Positions 28,601 through 34,702 of a DNA stretch of 38,932 nucleotides are shown piece after piece (the first letter of the stretch is position 1; every line of letters starts with the position of its first letter). The DNA comes from UBA2020 sp964551435 (GTDB lineage Bacteria; Pseudomonadota; Alphaproteobacteria; Micavibrionales; UBA2020), in contig CAZKBS010000015.1 in NCBI GenBank assembly GCA_964551435.1, positions 1-38,932 on the forward strand. The letters run 5' to 3'. The notes below the pieces were generated by a model. That model was not told the DNA's origin, did no database searches, and worked only from the letters and a program-made list of their open reading frames with translations. A program made the translations under genes and the position numbers.

Positions 28601-29377
28601 CGTCGGGTCAGGCCTGCGGTCGGGCGCTTCGTATTGCAGCGCAGTCGGATTGATTTCGCCGATTTTATCGAGAGAGTTGAACTGCGTGTACTGGAAATTC
28701 GACTGGAAGCCGAAACCGTTACGCGCACCGCCCGAACCACCTTCACCGGCGGCGGCTTCGATGTTGTTCAGTTGTGCGGCAGAAGCAAGAACGTCGCCGA
28801 AATCGCTGACCGGCAGCTCCGCGCCGTCTTTCAGGGTGATTTCAACACCGCTGCTTTTCATCGTGCCGTAGTTGGGGATGACGATCTCGCCACCGTTTTC
28901 AAACGTAATGACCAGCTGGCCGCCGTTGTCCTTGACGGACTTGGGTTCATTCAGGGCGAAGCCGAAGGTGTAATCAGCGCCTTCTTCAAGCTTGACGACC
29001 AGCGTCTCGCCCGGTTTCGGCATGTTGATGGTTTTGGCATCCGACAGCGTTTCTTCGGCAGGCGCAGGCTGGGCGACAGCAGGGGATTCCATCGCTTGCA
29101 GTGCAGCCATATCGATTTTTTCGCCGTTGGGGAGGCTCAGCGTCGGGGCCGGAGACATCGAGGCGATGTCCGAGAAATTCTTGATAACAAGTGTCGCGCC
29201 ATTCGACAGCTTGATGTTCATCGCCCCGCCCGCACCGAGCATGATGCCCTGAACCGTCGCATCACCCGCCGCAATCGCCAGATTCTGGCCTGCGCTGAGG
29301 GTAATTTCCTGCGTCTGGTTGGATTCGAGGGAGATGGTTTGTACGTTAGTTGCCGCCGTCGTGTTGTTGGTCGCCAT
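22652..29377 (-). CDS. Giant LapA-type RTX adhesin
   Basis: A 2241-residue protein without Sec signal, starting at ATG 29375-29377 after AAGGGGA. Residues 1-210 form an N-terminal module with a FecR-like start (LSAGQNLAIAAGDATVQGIM). It is followed by a di-alanine segment IEAAAGEGGSGG (A208-G211) that resembles LapG cleavage sites. Residues about 267-1500 are five tandem two-part repeats of about 245 residues. A T1SS-143-like domain (LDHKDTANHNDVINL, TDSDGDTA) and a VCBS/cadherin-like domain follow to about 1770. A von Willebrand A domain at about 1800-2000 has MIDAS residues DISGS and VSDGEP. RTX nonapeptides cover about 2100-2150 (GGNGNDVLIGQEGADTLDGG). The last 90 residues look like a type I C-terminal target. 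The helical insert GWTRTDTMEYIRDNYLSLGR is characteristic of LapA-like C-termini. It should be secreted by the system encoded downstream and mediate attachment or biofilm formation. Confidence 0.93.
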   Translation of the reverse strand: MATNNTTAATNVQTISLESNQTQEITLSAGQNLAIAAGDATVQGIMLGAGGAMNIKLSNGATLVIKNFSDIASMSPAPTLSLPNGEKIDMAALQAMESPAVAQPAPAEETLSDAKTINMPKPGETLVVKLEEGADYTFGFALNEPKSVKDNGGQLVITFENGGEIVIPNYGTMKSSGVEITLKDGAELPVSDFGDVLASAAQLNNIEAAAGEGGSGGARNGFGFQSNFQYTQFNSLDKIGEINPTALQYEAPDRRPDPTLGPDVNPNLSVQDAYVKEDAVGGTTIAVTATPNNSNEKITITISGIDNSWTVDMSTSGGTYDPATGIWTITLNPGQSFGSTPTFFPPKDSDEDLTGLTITSTVTNVVTGQTVTVTTTANIFVDAVADVPNLTAGNANGDEDTAIPLNISTSVSDTDGSETIKSVVIQGVPADATLSAGTKLPSGDWLLDTSDLPGLTITPGLHFSGSFNLTIVSTSQEGVTPGDGNNEQDFSDNEASATTTITVTVKPVADTPNLSVEALYIKEDATYIDGTKQTNDELTLKITASLVDTDGSEQLTITVKGFQPGWDVDTSVSGGTYDSATGTWTLTLPAGVTSFSGGPIVKAPANSDVDLTGLVVTATASEMVGGVAVDSASNTANTSVFVDAVIDTPTLTVANTTVVEGQAINLNIATATGESDGSESITKVVISGVPDGLSLSAGTKQPDGTWLLSQGQLTGLKVIAPANWNGDFTLTVSSTAKEGVTAGDGNNEQNFGDNEATVTKTLEVSVTPKADLPSLSVKDVYIKEDSAGAQLKIDASLSDTTETLTVKIENIDPNWTITNLAGGTYDAATKTWSITLAPGQNFSGGPTFKPPADSDLDMSGLKVTATSTNSQGQSESVSANANIFVDAVADKPNLTADNASGNEDTQIALNIQTSVKDADGSEKIDSVVIKGLPDGFTLNAGTKLANGDWSLTEGQLAGLKINPPANWSGSFTLQVISTAKEQVTLATPGNNEQTLSDNTATSTTSLTVTIKGVADAPTLDVKDVWMKEDAAGAQLKIDAKLTDPSETLTVKIENIDPSWTITNLAGGTYNAATKTWSITLAPGQNFSGGPTFKAPADSDLDMTGLKVTATSADGADTASVTKDANIFVDAVADAPNLTTSAANGNEGDAIALNIQTSVKDTDGSEKIDSVVIKGVPSNYSLSAGTKLANGDWLLTSDQLSGLKINTVKGGSLDFTLTVVSTSKEQVAAGNPANAENDFTDNTATTTTTVKVKLDPLADAPNLKVTDVWTKEDSSGVALKIETSPSHPTETLKITVTGIDTAAGWTITNLNGGTYDAATKTWSITLAPGAPFNGGPTLKPPADSDRDLTGLSVKVTATQTNGSTAESSATTNVYVDAVADAPNLSASAGTAEEGKQVALNIATSVKDTDGSEKIDSVIIKGVPSNYSLSAGTKLANGDWSLTTDQLNGLKINTVKGGSLDFTLTIVSTSKEQVTLSTPGNSEQTLADNTATTTTTVKVKLTPDAVPTIATPDTKEVDETNLPSGNVSTSGKINVNFYDDAPGTIKLTGGFTANGSVAGTKLTSEGHEVTTQQVGNVITGYANGKQVFTLTLQNDGNYVFRLIGTLDHKDTANHNDVINLNFGVLATDSDGDTATTNIVIKVYDDGPKANNDVNTYDVTQGGTSGNVITGENGGTGAADQLSQDDTNTIVKISYGTTTVNVPAGGFAEIEGNYGKLKIYSDGSYEYKLNRETEGATDEFRYTLKDGDGDTSTALLQLKGYDPVLIVGENVDDKGTSTTPYEVGDGSGVITGGKAGDILVGDVGGGKSTPVDKDYNVVLILDISGSMGSRTNTNSKYYKLIKAVENLLGDLHAYQGGDVKVHIIPFESYAHPGATFDVSTPAGVSQAISFLYNMSNAGGYTNYEDPMQDAIAWLKSSAPIAGAESYTYFVSDGEPNRYMDGNVIRTGTETESMNQIRGTDGTSEINSLKSLSTVIGVGIDIGSKISNLDEIASNGDALNVKNPDDLNAALSGASPLNQLEAVGSDHLVGGDGNDMIFGDALYTDDLATAHGLGTAPGAGWEVFAKLEAGLSTVNPGWTRTDTMEYIRDNYLSLGRESVGSGSGRAGGADTLFGGNGNDVLIGQEGADTLDGGAGNDILWGGSGNDVLWGGTGADTFLFTSVEHGVDTIKDFSLAQGDVLDISNILTGFDPLTDSLSDYVNISQSGGNTIVKVDATGSGNFQTIAILEGVSVDLNALTTNGNLIA
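22930..23075 (-). repeat. RTX nonapeptide block of the adhesin
   Basis: Consecutive GGxGxDxLx repeats (GGADTLFGGNGNDVLIGQ, then DTLDGGAGNDILWGGSGND) encode a calcium-binding beta-roll just before the secretion signal. A lone further copy (GGDGNDMIFGD) lies near 23290, separated by a helical insert. Confidence 0.85.
24870..28582 (-). repeat. Five tandem adhesin repeats of about 740 bp
   Basis: Repeat starts (PNLSVxDxYxKED type) lie near 28580, 27842, 27062, 26330 and 25603, with the array ending near 24870. Each unit has an A half (KEDxxGxxLKI to ITLAPGxxFxGGPTFKPPADSDxDLTGL) and a B half (VFVDAVADxPNLT to FTLTVVSTSKEQVT). The three copies nearest the C-terminus are the most alike and share long near-identical DNA stretches, for example around 25040-25170 and 25770-25900. 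Copies 1 and 2 are more diverged. Confidence 0.88.
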
Positions 29378-29762
29378 GTTTTTCCCCTTTGGCTTCAGTC
29401 AGATACGCGAGATCACCCTTATATTTTTGATTCCATATAAGGGTAGCCCAAATTAGTAACAAAATTACTAACAATTATGTCTAAAAATTTATACTCTCGA
29501 CACACCGTCTTGTCAATTATTATGTCAATGTTTTGTGGCTATATAAAGGCTATATAAATTTGAGCGCCCTCTTCCTAATTCAGCGCCATCAAAAAAGCCA
29601 GAAAAATCACAAAATACGCGCACACGGCAGCATATGGCGTCCTTTTGATCCGAATTTTCTATAATCACAAAACCATGAATGATTCCAATGACATATTACT
29701 TTACTTTCAAGCCGCTTCGGCGCATCATACAAAGGGGATTTAGCTAAGGGGTATTATCCAAG
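29378..29762. promoter_or_regulatory. Divergent control region between adhesin and Tad genes
   Basis: A 385-bp AT-rich gap with no supported gene. It holds a perfect 10-bp inverted repeat with a 10-bp spacer (ACCCTTATAT at 29415-29424, ATATAAGGGT at 29435-29444), 38-67 bp before the adhesin ATG. Two TGTCAAT copies lie at 29511 and 29523. An exact tandem 11-bp repeat (GGCTATATAAA at 29537-29547 and 29548-29558) follows. These look like regulator sites or, for the first, a leader hairpin. Both promoters must lie here, but no -35/-10 pair can be called with certainty. Confidence 0.55.
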
Positions 29763-30440
29763 ATGAAATACGCGCTTATGGCCTGCGGGTTCGCTACCCT
29801 GCTCGCCTTTACCGGCACAGCCGCTTTCGCCGACGGTGTGGAGCAAATGAGCCGCCTTCTCAAGGCCGGCGATTCCACCGCAAACACGGCTCCGGCGCAA
29901 AAGGCCGCCACGCCGAAAGGCGACCCGCTGGCCATCCGGCTGACGCCCGACCGCACCAAAATTTTGCGCCTGCGCGAAAATGCCGCCAGCGTGATCGTGG
30001 CCAATCCGGCCCATGCCTCTGTCACGCTCGACTCCCCGCGCCTGCTTATTCTGATGCCGCGCCAGCCGGGCACCACGTCGTTTACGGTCTTGAACGCCGC
30101 AGGCAAGGTTCTGCTGGAGCGCAACATCATCGTCAGCGGCGCGCAGCCTCAATACGTCCGTGTACGCCGCGTCTGCGGCAGCGATAGCGGCAGCAGCGGC
30201 TGCCAGTCGTCGAATTATTATTACTGCCCCGATGGCTGTTTCGAGGTGACCCCGGTCACCGACGAGGGCTCCGGTAACATTCCTGAAGTCCAGGGATCCG
30301 GCGGTGGCGCCGCTCTGGCCGCAGAGGCTGCCGCTGCAAATGGCGAACAGCCCATGATCGTCGAGGAAATGGAAGGCCCGATGCCTGAAAGCGACCTCAA
30401 CCCCGATGAAGAACCCGAAATCATGGAGGGACAGGAATAA
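29763..30440 (+). CDS. Periplasmic protein with CpaC-type N-terminal pilus domain and cysteine cluster
   Basis: A 225-residue protein with a Sec signal peptide (cleavage near AAFA, residue 23). Residues 55-125 resemble the N-terminal domain of Tad secretins (PF13629 type): LRLRENAASVIVANP, then RLLILMPRQPGTTSFTVLN. This compares with VADVLVANPSVADV in the CpaC of this window. A four-cysteine segment follows (C138-x8-C147-x7-C155-x3-C159). The end is acidic and proline/glutamate-rich. AAGGGG lies about 10 nt before the ATG. Its stop overlaps the tadD-like start by 1 nt, tying it to the Tad pilus. It could line or gate the secretin entrance in the periplasm (inference). Confidence 0.85.
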   Translation: MKYALMACGFATLLAFTGTAAFADGVEQMSRLLKAGDSTANTAPAQKAATPKGDPLAIRLTPDRTKILRLRENAASVIVANPAHASVTLDSPRLLILMPRQPGTTSFTVLNAAGKVLLERNIIVSGAQPQYVRVRRVCGSDSGSSGCQSSNYYYCPDGCFEVTPVTDEGSGNIPEVQGSGGGAALAAEAAAANGEQPMIVEEMEGPMPESDLNPDEEPEIMEGQE

Positions 30441-31198
30441 TGTCCAGAACGTCCCGCGCCTCTCTCTTCACGACGCTCTCCGCTGCGGCCCTGTTGCTGG
30501 CGGCCTGCGCATCGCCCAGCGACCATGATGTCGGCGATCCGGTCGATAGTATACTCGGCCAGAAAGCCGCGACTGAACGCCGCCTTGCAACCTCGGCTGC
30601 CGATGCGATGGCAACCGGCAAAACGGCAGAGGCGCTCGTCTCCTACGAAAAACTCTACCAGCGCGATAGCCGCAACCCGGATGTTGCCATCAACTACGCG
30701 CAGCTGCTGCGCCGCAGCGGCAAGGCAGATCAGGCTGTCAAAATTCTCGCCCCTTACGCAAAGGGCGAGCGCAAGGATTCGAGCCGCACGCCGCGCGCGA
30801 TGCTGAAAAACGAATATGCCGCGGCGCTGATTGAAACCGGCAAGTTCGCCGACGCCTATACGATACTGGAAAGCGTACTGAGCGACAGTAAGCTTGCGGA
30901 TTTTCACCCCGACGCCAGCCATCTGGCCGGCGTGGCGCTGGACGCACAGGGCAAACACAAAGATGCGGAGAGAATGTTCCGGCAGGCGCTGGACGGCTGG
31001 AAGGGCGATCCGACATCTGTCATGAACAACCTCGGACTCAATCTGGCCAGCCAAGGTTTGTTTGACGAAGCGCTCACCACCCTGCGCCGCGCGCAGATCA
31101 TGGCGCCCGCCAAAACGGAAATCGCCCGCAACGTACAGATCGTGACCGAACTGCGCGATGCCGTCGTGCCCAAAGCACCCGTCAGTCTCAAGAAGTAA
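30440..31198 (+). CDS. tadD: TadD-like TPR lipoprotein
   Basis: A 252-residue lipoprotein with lipobox LLAAC (lipidated C23) and TPR repeats across about residues 50-235 (MATGKTAEALVSYEKLYQRD, NPDVAINYAQLLRRSGKADQ, MNNLGLNLASQGLFDEALTT). TadD proteins assist secretin assembly or stability in Tad pilus systems, like pilotins. The start overlaps the preceding stop (TAATG). A bidirectional terminator follows. Confidence 0.9.
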   Translation: MSRTSRASLFTTLSAAALLLAACASPSDHDVGDPVDSILGQKAATERRLATSAADAMATGKTAEALVSYEKLYQRDSRNPDVAINYAQLLRRSGKADQAVKILAPYAKGERKDSSRTPRAMLKNEYAAALIETGKFADAYTILESVLSDSKLADFHPDASHLAGVALDAQGKHKDAERMFRQALDGWKGDPTSVMNNLGLNLASQGLFDEALTTLRRAQIMAPAKTEIARNVQIVTELRDAVVPKAPVSLKK

Positions 31199-31213
31199 TA
31201 CAGATAAAAAACC

Positions 31214-31250
31214 AAAAAGCCGCCAGCCCTTGAAAGGCTGGCGGCTTTTT
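31214..31250. terminator. Bidirectional terminator between tadD and tadC
   Basis: A perfect 15-bp stem (31214-31228 with 31236-31250) with a 7-nt loop, A5 on the left arm and T-run on the right. It serves the convergent tadD (plus) and tadC (minus) transcripts. Confidence 0.9.
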
Positions 31251-31261
31251 TGATGTGCCGC

Positions 31262-32215
31262 TTATTTCGGGGAGCCGAGAAACGCCGGCCCCAGAATGAC
31301 AATAAAAAGCGCGGGCAGGAAAAACAAAATCATCGGCACGGTCAGTTTGGGCGGCAGGGCTGCCGCTTTTTGTTCGGCAGCCGCCATCCGCATTTCACGC
31401 GATTCATCTGCCAGTACGCGAATAGCCTTGGATACAGAGGTACCATACTGTTCCGCCTGCAACATCGCCGTTGCGAAAGAACGCGCGGCGCCGGAGCCGA
31501 CGCGCATCGCAAATCCCTGAAACGCCGCCTTGCGGTCATTGAGCATGCCCAGCTCGGCGCTCAGAATACCCATTTCTTCGGCAAGAGCTTCCGAATGATC
31601 GGCAACGGTGTCCGCGATGCGGTTGATTGCTGCTTCGATACCGATACCGCCCTGCACGCAGATCAGCATCATATCAAGCGCATCCGGAAAACTAAGCCCA
31701 ATTTCTTGCTGTCTTTTATCCGCGGTGTTCTTGACAAGAATACGCGGCAGGAAAAAGCCGAATAGCGCGAGGGAGAACAAAATCATCAACACCAGACTAT
31801 TTTTGATTTCCTTGTCGCTGACCGACAGAAAAAACATGCCGATACCCATGAAAACCAGCGGCAGCACCATACGCGATACCAGATAGACGATGGGCGCGTT
31901 CGGACTGCGCATGCCCGCCTGTTGCAACTGGTTACGCGCGGCAAGACTGGTTTCCCCCGCCAGACGCTGCAAACGGTAGAAAATCGCCATCGACTGGGTT
32001 GGCGAAATTTCCTGCTTTTTATCCTTCTTGCCCACTTGTTCGCGCGCCTGATCAAACAGGGCGCGGCGCTTTTTCTCGATGACGTCTTTATATCTCTCGC
32101 GCTTTTCGGTGCGGTTGAGCAGCGGCAACGCGAAAGCAACGAAAGAAACCGCCGCCGCCAGCGCGCTTAAAATCACAATGACGATGTTTGAATCAATAGA
32201 TAATACGTCTTCCAT
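31262..32215 (-). CDS. tadC: Tad pilus inner-membrane platform protein TadC
   Basis: A 317-residue integral membrane protein of the GspF/T2SF family. It has an N-terminal membrane helix, a helix pair in the middle and a T2SF domain (DALDMMLICVQGGIGIEAAI to QYGTSVSKAIRVLADESREMR). A C-terminal helix (LTVPMILFFLPALFIVILGP) closes it. With TadB it forms the platform on which the CpaF ATPase works. It is the last gene of the cpa operon, 4 bp after tadB. Confidence 0.94.
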   Translation of the reverse strand: MEDVLSIDSNIVIVILSALAAAVSFVAFALPLLNRTEKRERYKDVIEKKRRALFDQAREQVGKKDKKQEISPTQSMAIFYRLQRLAGETSLAARNQLQQAGMRSPNAPIVYLVSRMVLPLVFMGIGMFFLSVSDKEIKNSLVLMILFSLALFGFFLPRILVKNTADKRQQEIGLSFPDALDMMLICVQGGIGIEAAINRIADTVADHSEALAEEMGILSAELGMLNDRKAAFQGFAMRVGSGAARSFATAMLQAEQYGTSVSKAIRVLADESREMRMAAAEQKAAALPPKLTVPMILFFLPALFIVILGPAFLGSPK

Positions 32216-32219
32216 CGTC

Positions 32220-33197
32220 CTACACCCTGAAGTTGATCATTTGCCGCATAATCAGAATGCCGCAGCACATCCAGAAAATCGCACCCGACAGCAAAAGCTT
32301 GCCTTTGGGCAGCGTGAACAAAAGACTGATATACGGCTCGTTGACCAGATAAAGACCGAACGACACCAATACCGGCAACGCCGCGATAATCGCGGCGGAG
32401 GCTTTGGCTTCCGAGGACAGCGCCTTGATTTTCCGCTTAAGACGGAAGCGCGCGCGAATAACGGAGGAGAGGTTCGACAGCACCTCGCTGAGGGAGGATC
32501 CAGTCTCGCTCTGGATTTGCAGCGCGGTTGCAAACATATGCACTTCCGGCAGGGGGATGCGCCGCGCCATTTGCAGCGCCGCCTCGCCCAGCGGGACGCC
32601 CACTTTCTGGTTTTCGTAGATGCGCATCATTTCATCGCGCACAGGGCCTTCAAATTCGCGCGACACCATCGATACCGCCTCGCTGATCGGCATACCGGCC
32701 TGCAAAAGACGGACCGAGGCATCCAGTGCATCGGCAAAGCTTTCAAGGAATTTTTTCTGCCGGCGCGCCGCTTTCCATTTCAAAAACAGCTTGGGCACGC
32801 CCGCAAAGGCGGTGAAGGTCACGAAAAAAACCGCAATCGATGGCCAGCTGGTAAGCTTCAGCAACCCGAATACCAATAGCGCAAAACCCGCTGCGCACAT
32901 CCAGTATCTGGACATCGGCGCATCGAAACCCGCCTGCATCATCAAATCGCGCAGGCTGGTTTTATCTTTGTCTTTTTTCTTGTTTTCTTCCTGTCCGGCG
33001 GCTTTCAGCTTGCGCGCGATATTGTCGGCGCGCTGTTTGGCCATTTTGTCCTTGTCATCCGACGACGACAGACTGGCGTCGCGGGCGATAACCGCCATAT
33101 ATCGGCTGCGTTTTTTTTGCTGGGCACTGATGGCTACCGAGGCCACGACCGCCAGCGTCAAAATCAGCACAACGATGAATATGGTGATACCAAGCAT
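32220..33197 (-). CDS. tadB: Tad pilus inner-membrane platform protein TadB
   Basis: A 325-residue GspF/T2SF-family membrane protein. It has an N-terminal helix (ITIFIVVLILTLAVVASVAI), then a lysine-rich cytoplasmic stretch (about residues 50-85) and two helices. The T2SF domain follows (FADALDASVRLLQAGMPISE, IQSETGSSLSEVLSNLSSVI), with C-terminal helices at the end. It is paired with TadC and lies 3 bp after cpaF. Confidence 0.94.
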   Translation of the reverse strand: MLGITIFIVVLILTLAVVASVAISAQQKKRSRYMAVIARDASLSSSDDKDKMAKQRADNIARKLKAAGQEENKKKDKDKTSLRDLMMQAGFDAPMSRYWMCAAGFALLVFGLLKLTSWPSIAVFFVTFTAFAGVPKLFLKWKAARRQKKFLESFADALDASVRLLQAGMPISEAVSMVSREFEGPVRDEMMRIYENQKVGVPLGEAALQMARRIPLPEVHMFATALQIQSETGSSLSEVLSNLSSVIRARFRLKRKIKALSSEAKASAAIIAALPVLVSFGLYLVNEPYISLLFTLPKGKLLLSGAIFWMCCGILIMRQMINFRV

Positions 33198-33200
33198 CTC

Positions 33201-34691
33201 TTAAGCATACGCCTCCGACATCACGTCGAGAAGCTTCTTTTCAAGACCGAACATCCGCGCGCGCTCGTAAAGAATAGGACGCAGGCCGCTTGATTTCTGC
33301 TTGCCGATGATGCGGCCGTATTCGTCTTCGCCTTCGAAATCGAAACGGAAAAGGTCCTGCATGGTGACAACCTCGCCTTCCATGCCGGTAATTTCGGTTA
33401 CGTGCGTGACCTTACGCGAACCGTCGCGCAGGCGCTGCACCTGAATAATTACGTTCACAGCGGAGGCAATCTGTTCGCGCACCGCCTGCGTCGGCAAATT
33501 AAGGCCGCCCATAGCGATCATGTTTTCCATACGCGACAGGGCCTCACGCGGGTTGTTGGCGTGCACCGTACCCATCGACCCGTCGTGACCGGTATTCATC
33601 GCCTGCAAAAGGTCGAAGGCTTCGGGGCCGCGCACCTCCCCCACGATAATACGGTCGGGGCGCATACGCAGGCAGTTTTTGACAAGATCGCGCATCGTCA
33701 CCTCGCCCACACCTTCAAGGTTCGGCGGGCGGGTTTCAAGACGCACGACGTGCGGCTGCTGCAGCTGAAGTTCGCAGGCGTCTTCGCAGGTAATGATGCG
33801 TTCGCCCTGGTTGATATAGCGCGTCAGGCAGTTCAGCATCGTCGTCTTGCCCGAACCCGTACCGCCCGATACCAGCACGTTTGCGCGGCAGTTGCCGACG
33901 ATTTTAATCATCTCGGCGCAATTAGGGGTCATCGCCTTGAATTCGACAAGCTTGTCCAGCGTCAGTTTTTCCTTGGCGAATTTACGAATGGTCATCGTGC
34001 ATCCATCGACCGCCAGTGGCGGGATGATGACGTTGACGCGCGATCCGTCCGGCAAACGCGCATCGCATATCGGCGATGATTCATCGACGCGGCGGCCAAT
34101 CACGCCCACGATACGCTGGCAGATGGTCAGCAGATGCTGGTTATCGCGGAATTCGATATTGGCACGCTGGATTTTCCCCTTCAACTCGATGTAAATCGTT
34201 TTCGGGCCATTGATCATGATATCGGCGATGCCGTCCATCTCGAGAAGCTCCTCGAGAGGGCCGAAACCGAGCATATCGTCCGCTGCTTCCTTGGCGATTT
34301 GTGACAGCTCCGCCGGCGTGACATCCAGGCCGCGGAACTGGCCGATTTCCTGAACCGCCGACAAAATTTCCGCGCGGGCCGCTTCCGCGTCCATACGCGC
34401 GAGGGATTTCAGGTCGATACCATCGCGCAAATCCGTCCAGATACGCTTGCGCGCACGCTCAAGGCGCGGGTTTGCGGCCGTCGGCGCGGCAGGTGCGACC
34501 TCCGGCTTTGCTGTATCGGCTTTTTTCGCAGGGGCGGCAGCAGCAACAGGCACGGGCGTTTCTGCGGGTTTTGCAGCAGGGGGGGCCGGCGCAGGCGTTT
34601 CTGCACTGGCAACGGCAGGCGCTTGCGGTGCCGGCGTTGCAGGCGGCTGAGGCGGTGGCGGCGGCACGGAGCCGGATCGTTTACCGAACAT
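33201..34691 (-). CDS. cpaF: Tad pilus secretion ATPase CpaF/TadA
   Basis: A 496-residue hexameric ATPase that powers Tad pilin extrusion and probably retraction. A proline/alanine-rich low-complexity linker covers about residues 8-75 and is longer than in many homologues. The ATPase core has Walker A SGGTGSGKTTMLN near residue 275, the Asp/Glu region RIITCEDACELQLQQPHVVR, Walker B DRIIVGEVRGPEAFDLLQAM and the His box GHDGSMGTVHANNPREAL. The start ATG follows a G-rich site. Confidence 0.97.
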   Translation of the reverse strand: MFGKRSGSVPPPPPQPPATPAPQAPAVASAETPAPAPPAAKPAETPVPVAAAAPAKKADTAKPEVAPAAPTAANPRLERARKRIWTDLRDGIDLKSLARMDAEAARAEILSAVQEIGQFRGLDVTPAELSQIAKEAADDMLGFGPLEELLEMDGIADIMINGPKTIYIELKGKIQRANIEFRDNQHLLTICQRIVGVIGRRVDESSPICDARLPDGSRVNVIIPPLAVDGCTMTIRKFAKEKLTLDKLVEFKAMTPNCAEMIKIVGNCRANVLVSGGTGSGKTTMLNCLTRYINQGERIITCEDACELQLQQPHVVRLETRPPNLEGVGEVTMRDLVKNCLRMRPDRIIVGEVRGPEAFDLLQAMNTGHDGSMGTVHANNPREALSRMENMIAMGGLNLPTQAVREQIASAVNVIIQVQRLRDGSRKVTHVTEITGMEGEVVTMQDLFRFDFEGEDEYGRIIGKQKSSGLRPILYERARMFGLEKKLLDVMSEAYA

Positions 34692-34702
34692 GAGCGCCCC
34701 CC

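Noticed and set aside
22574..29440. Plus-strand open frame of 2288 codons lying antisense to the adhesin
   Set aside because: It shares the codon register of the adhesin, so plus-strand stops would need TTA, CTA or TCA codons in the adhesin, which this genome avoids. The translation is arginine/valine-rich without a fold-like pattern, whereas the minus strand has clear domains.
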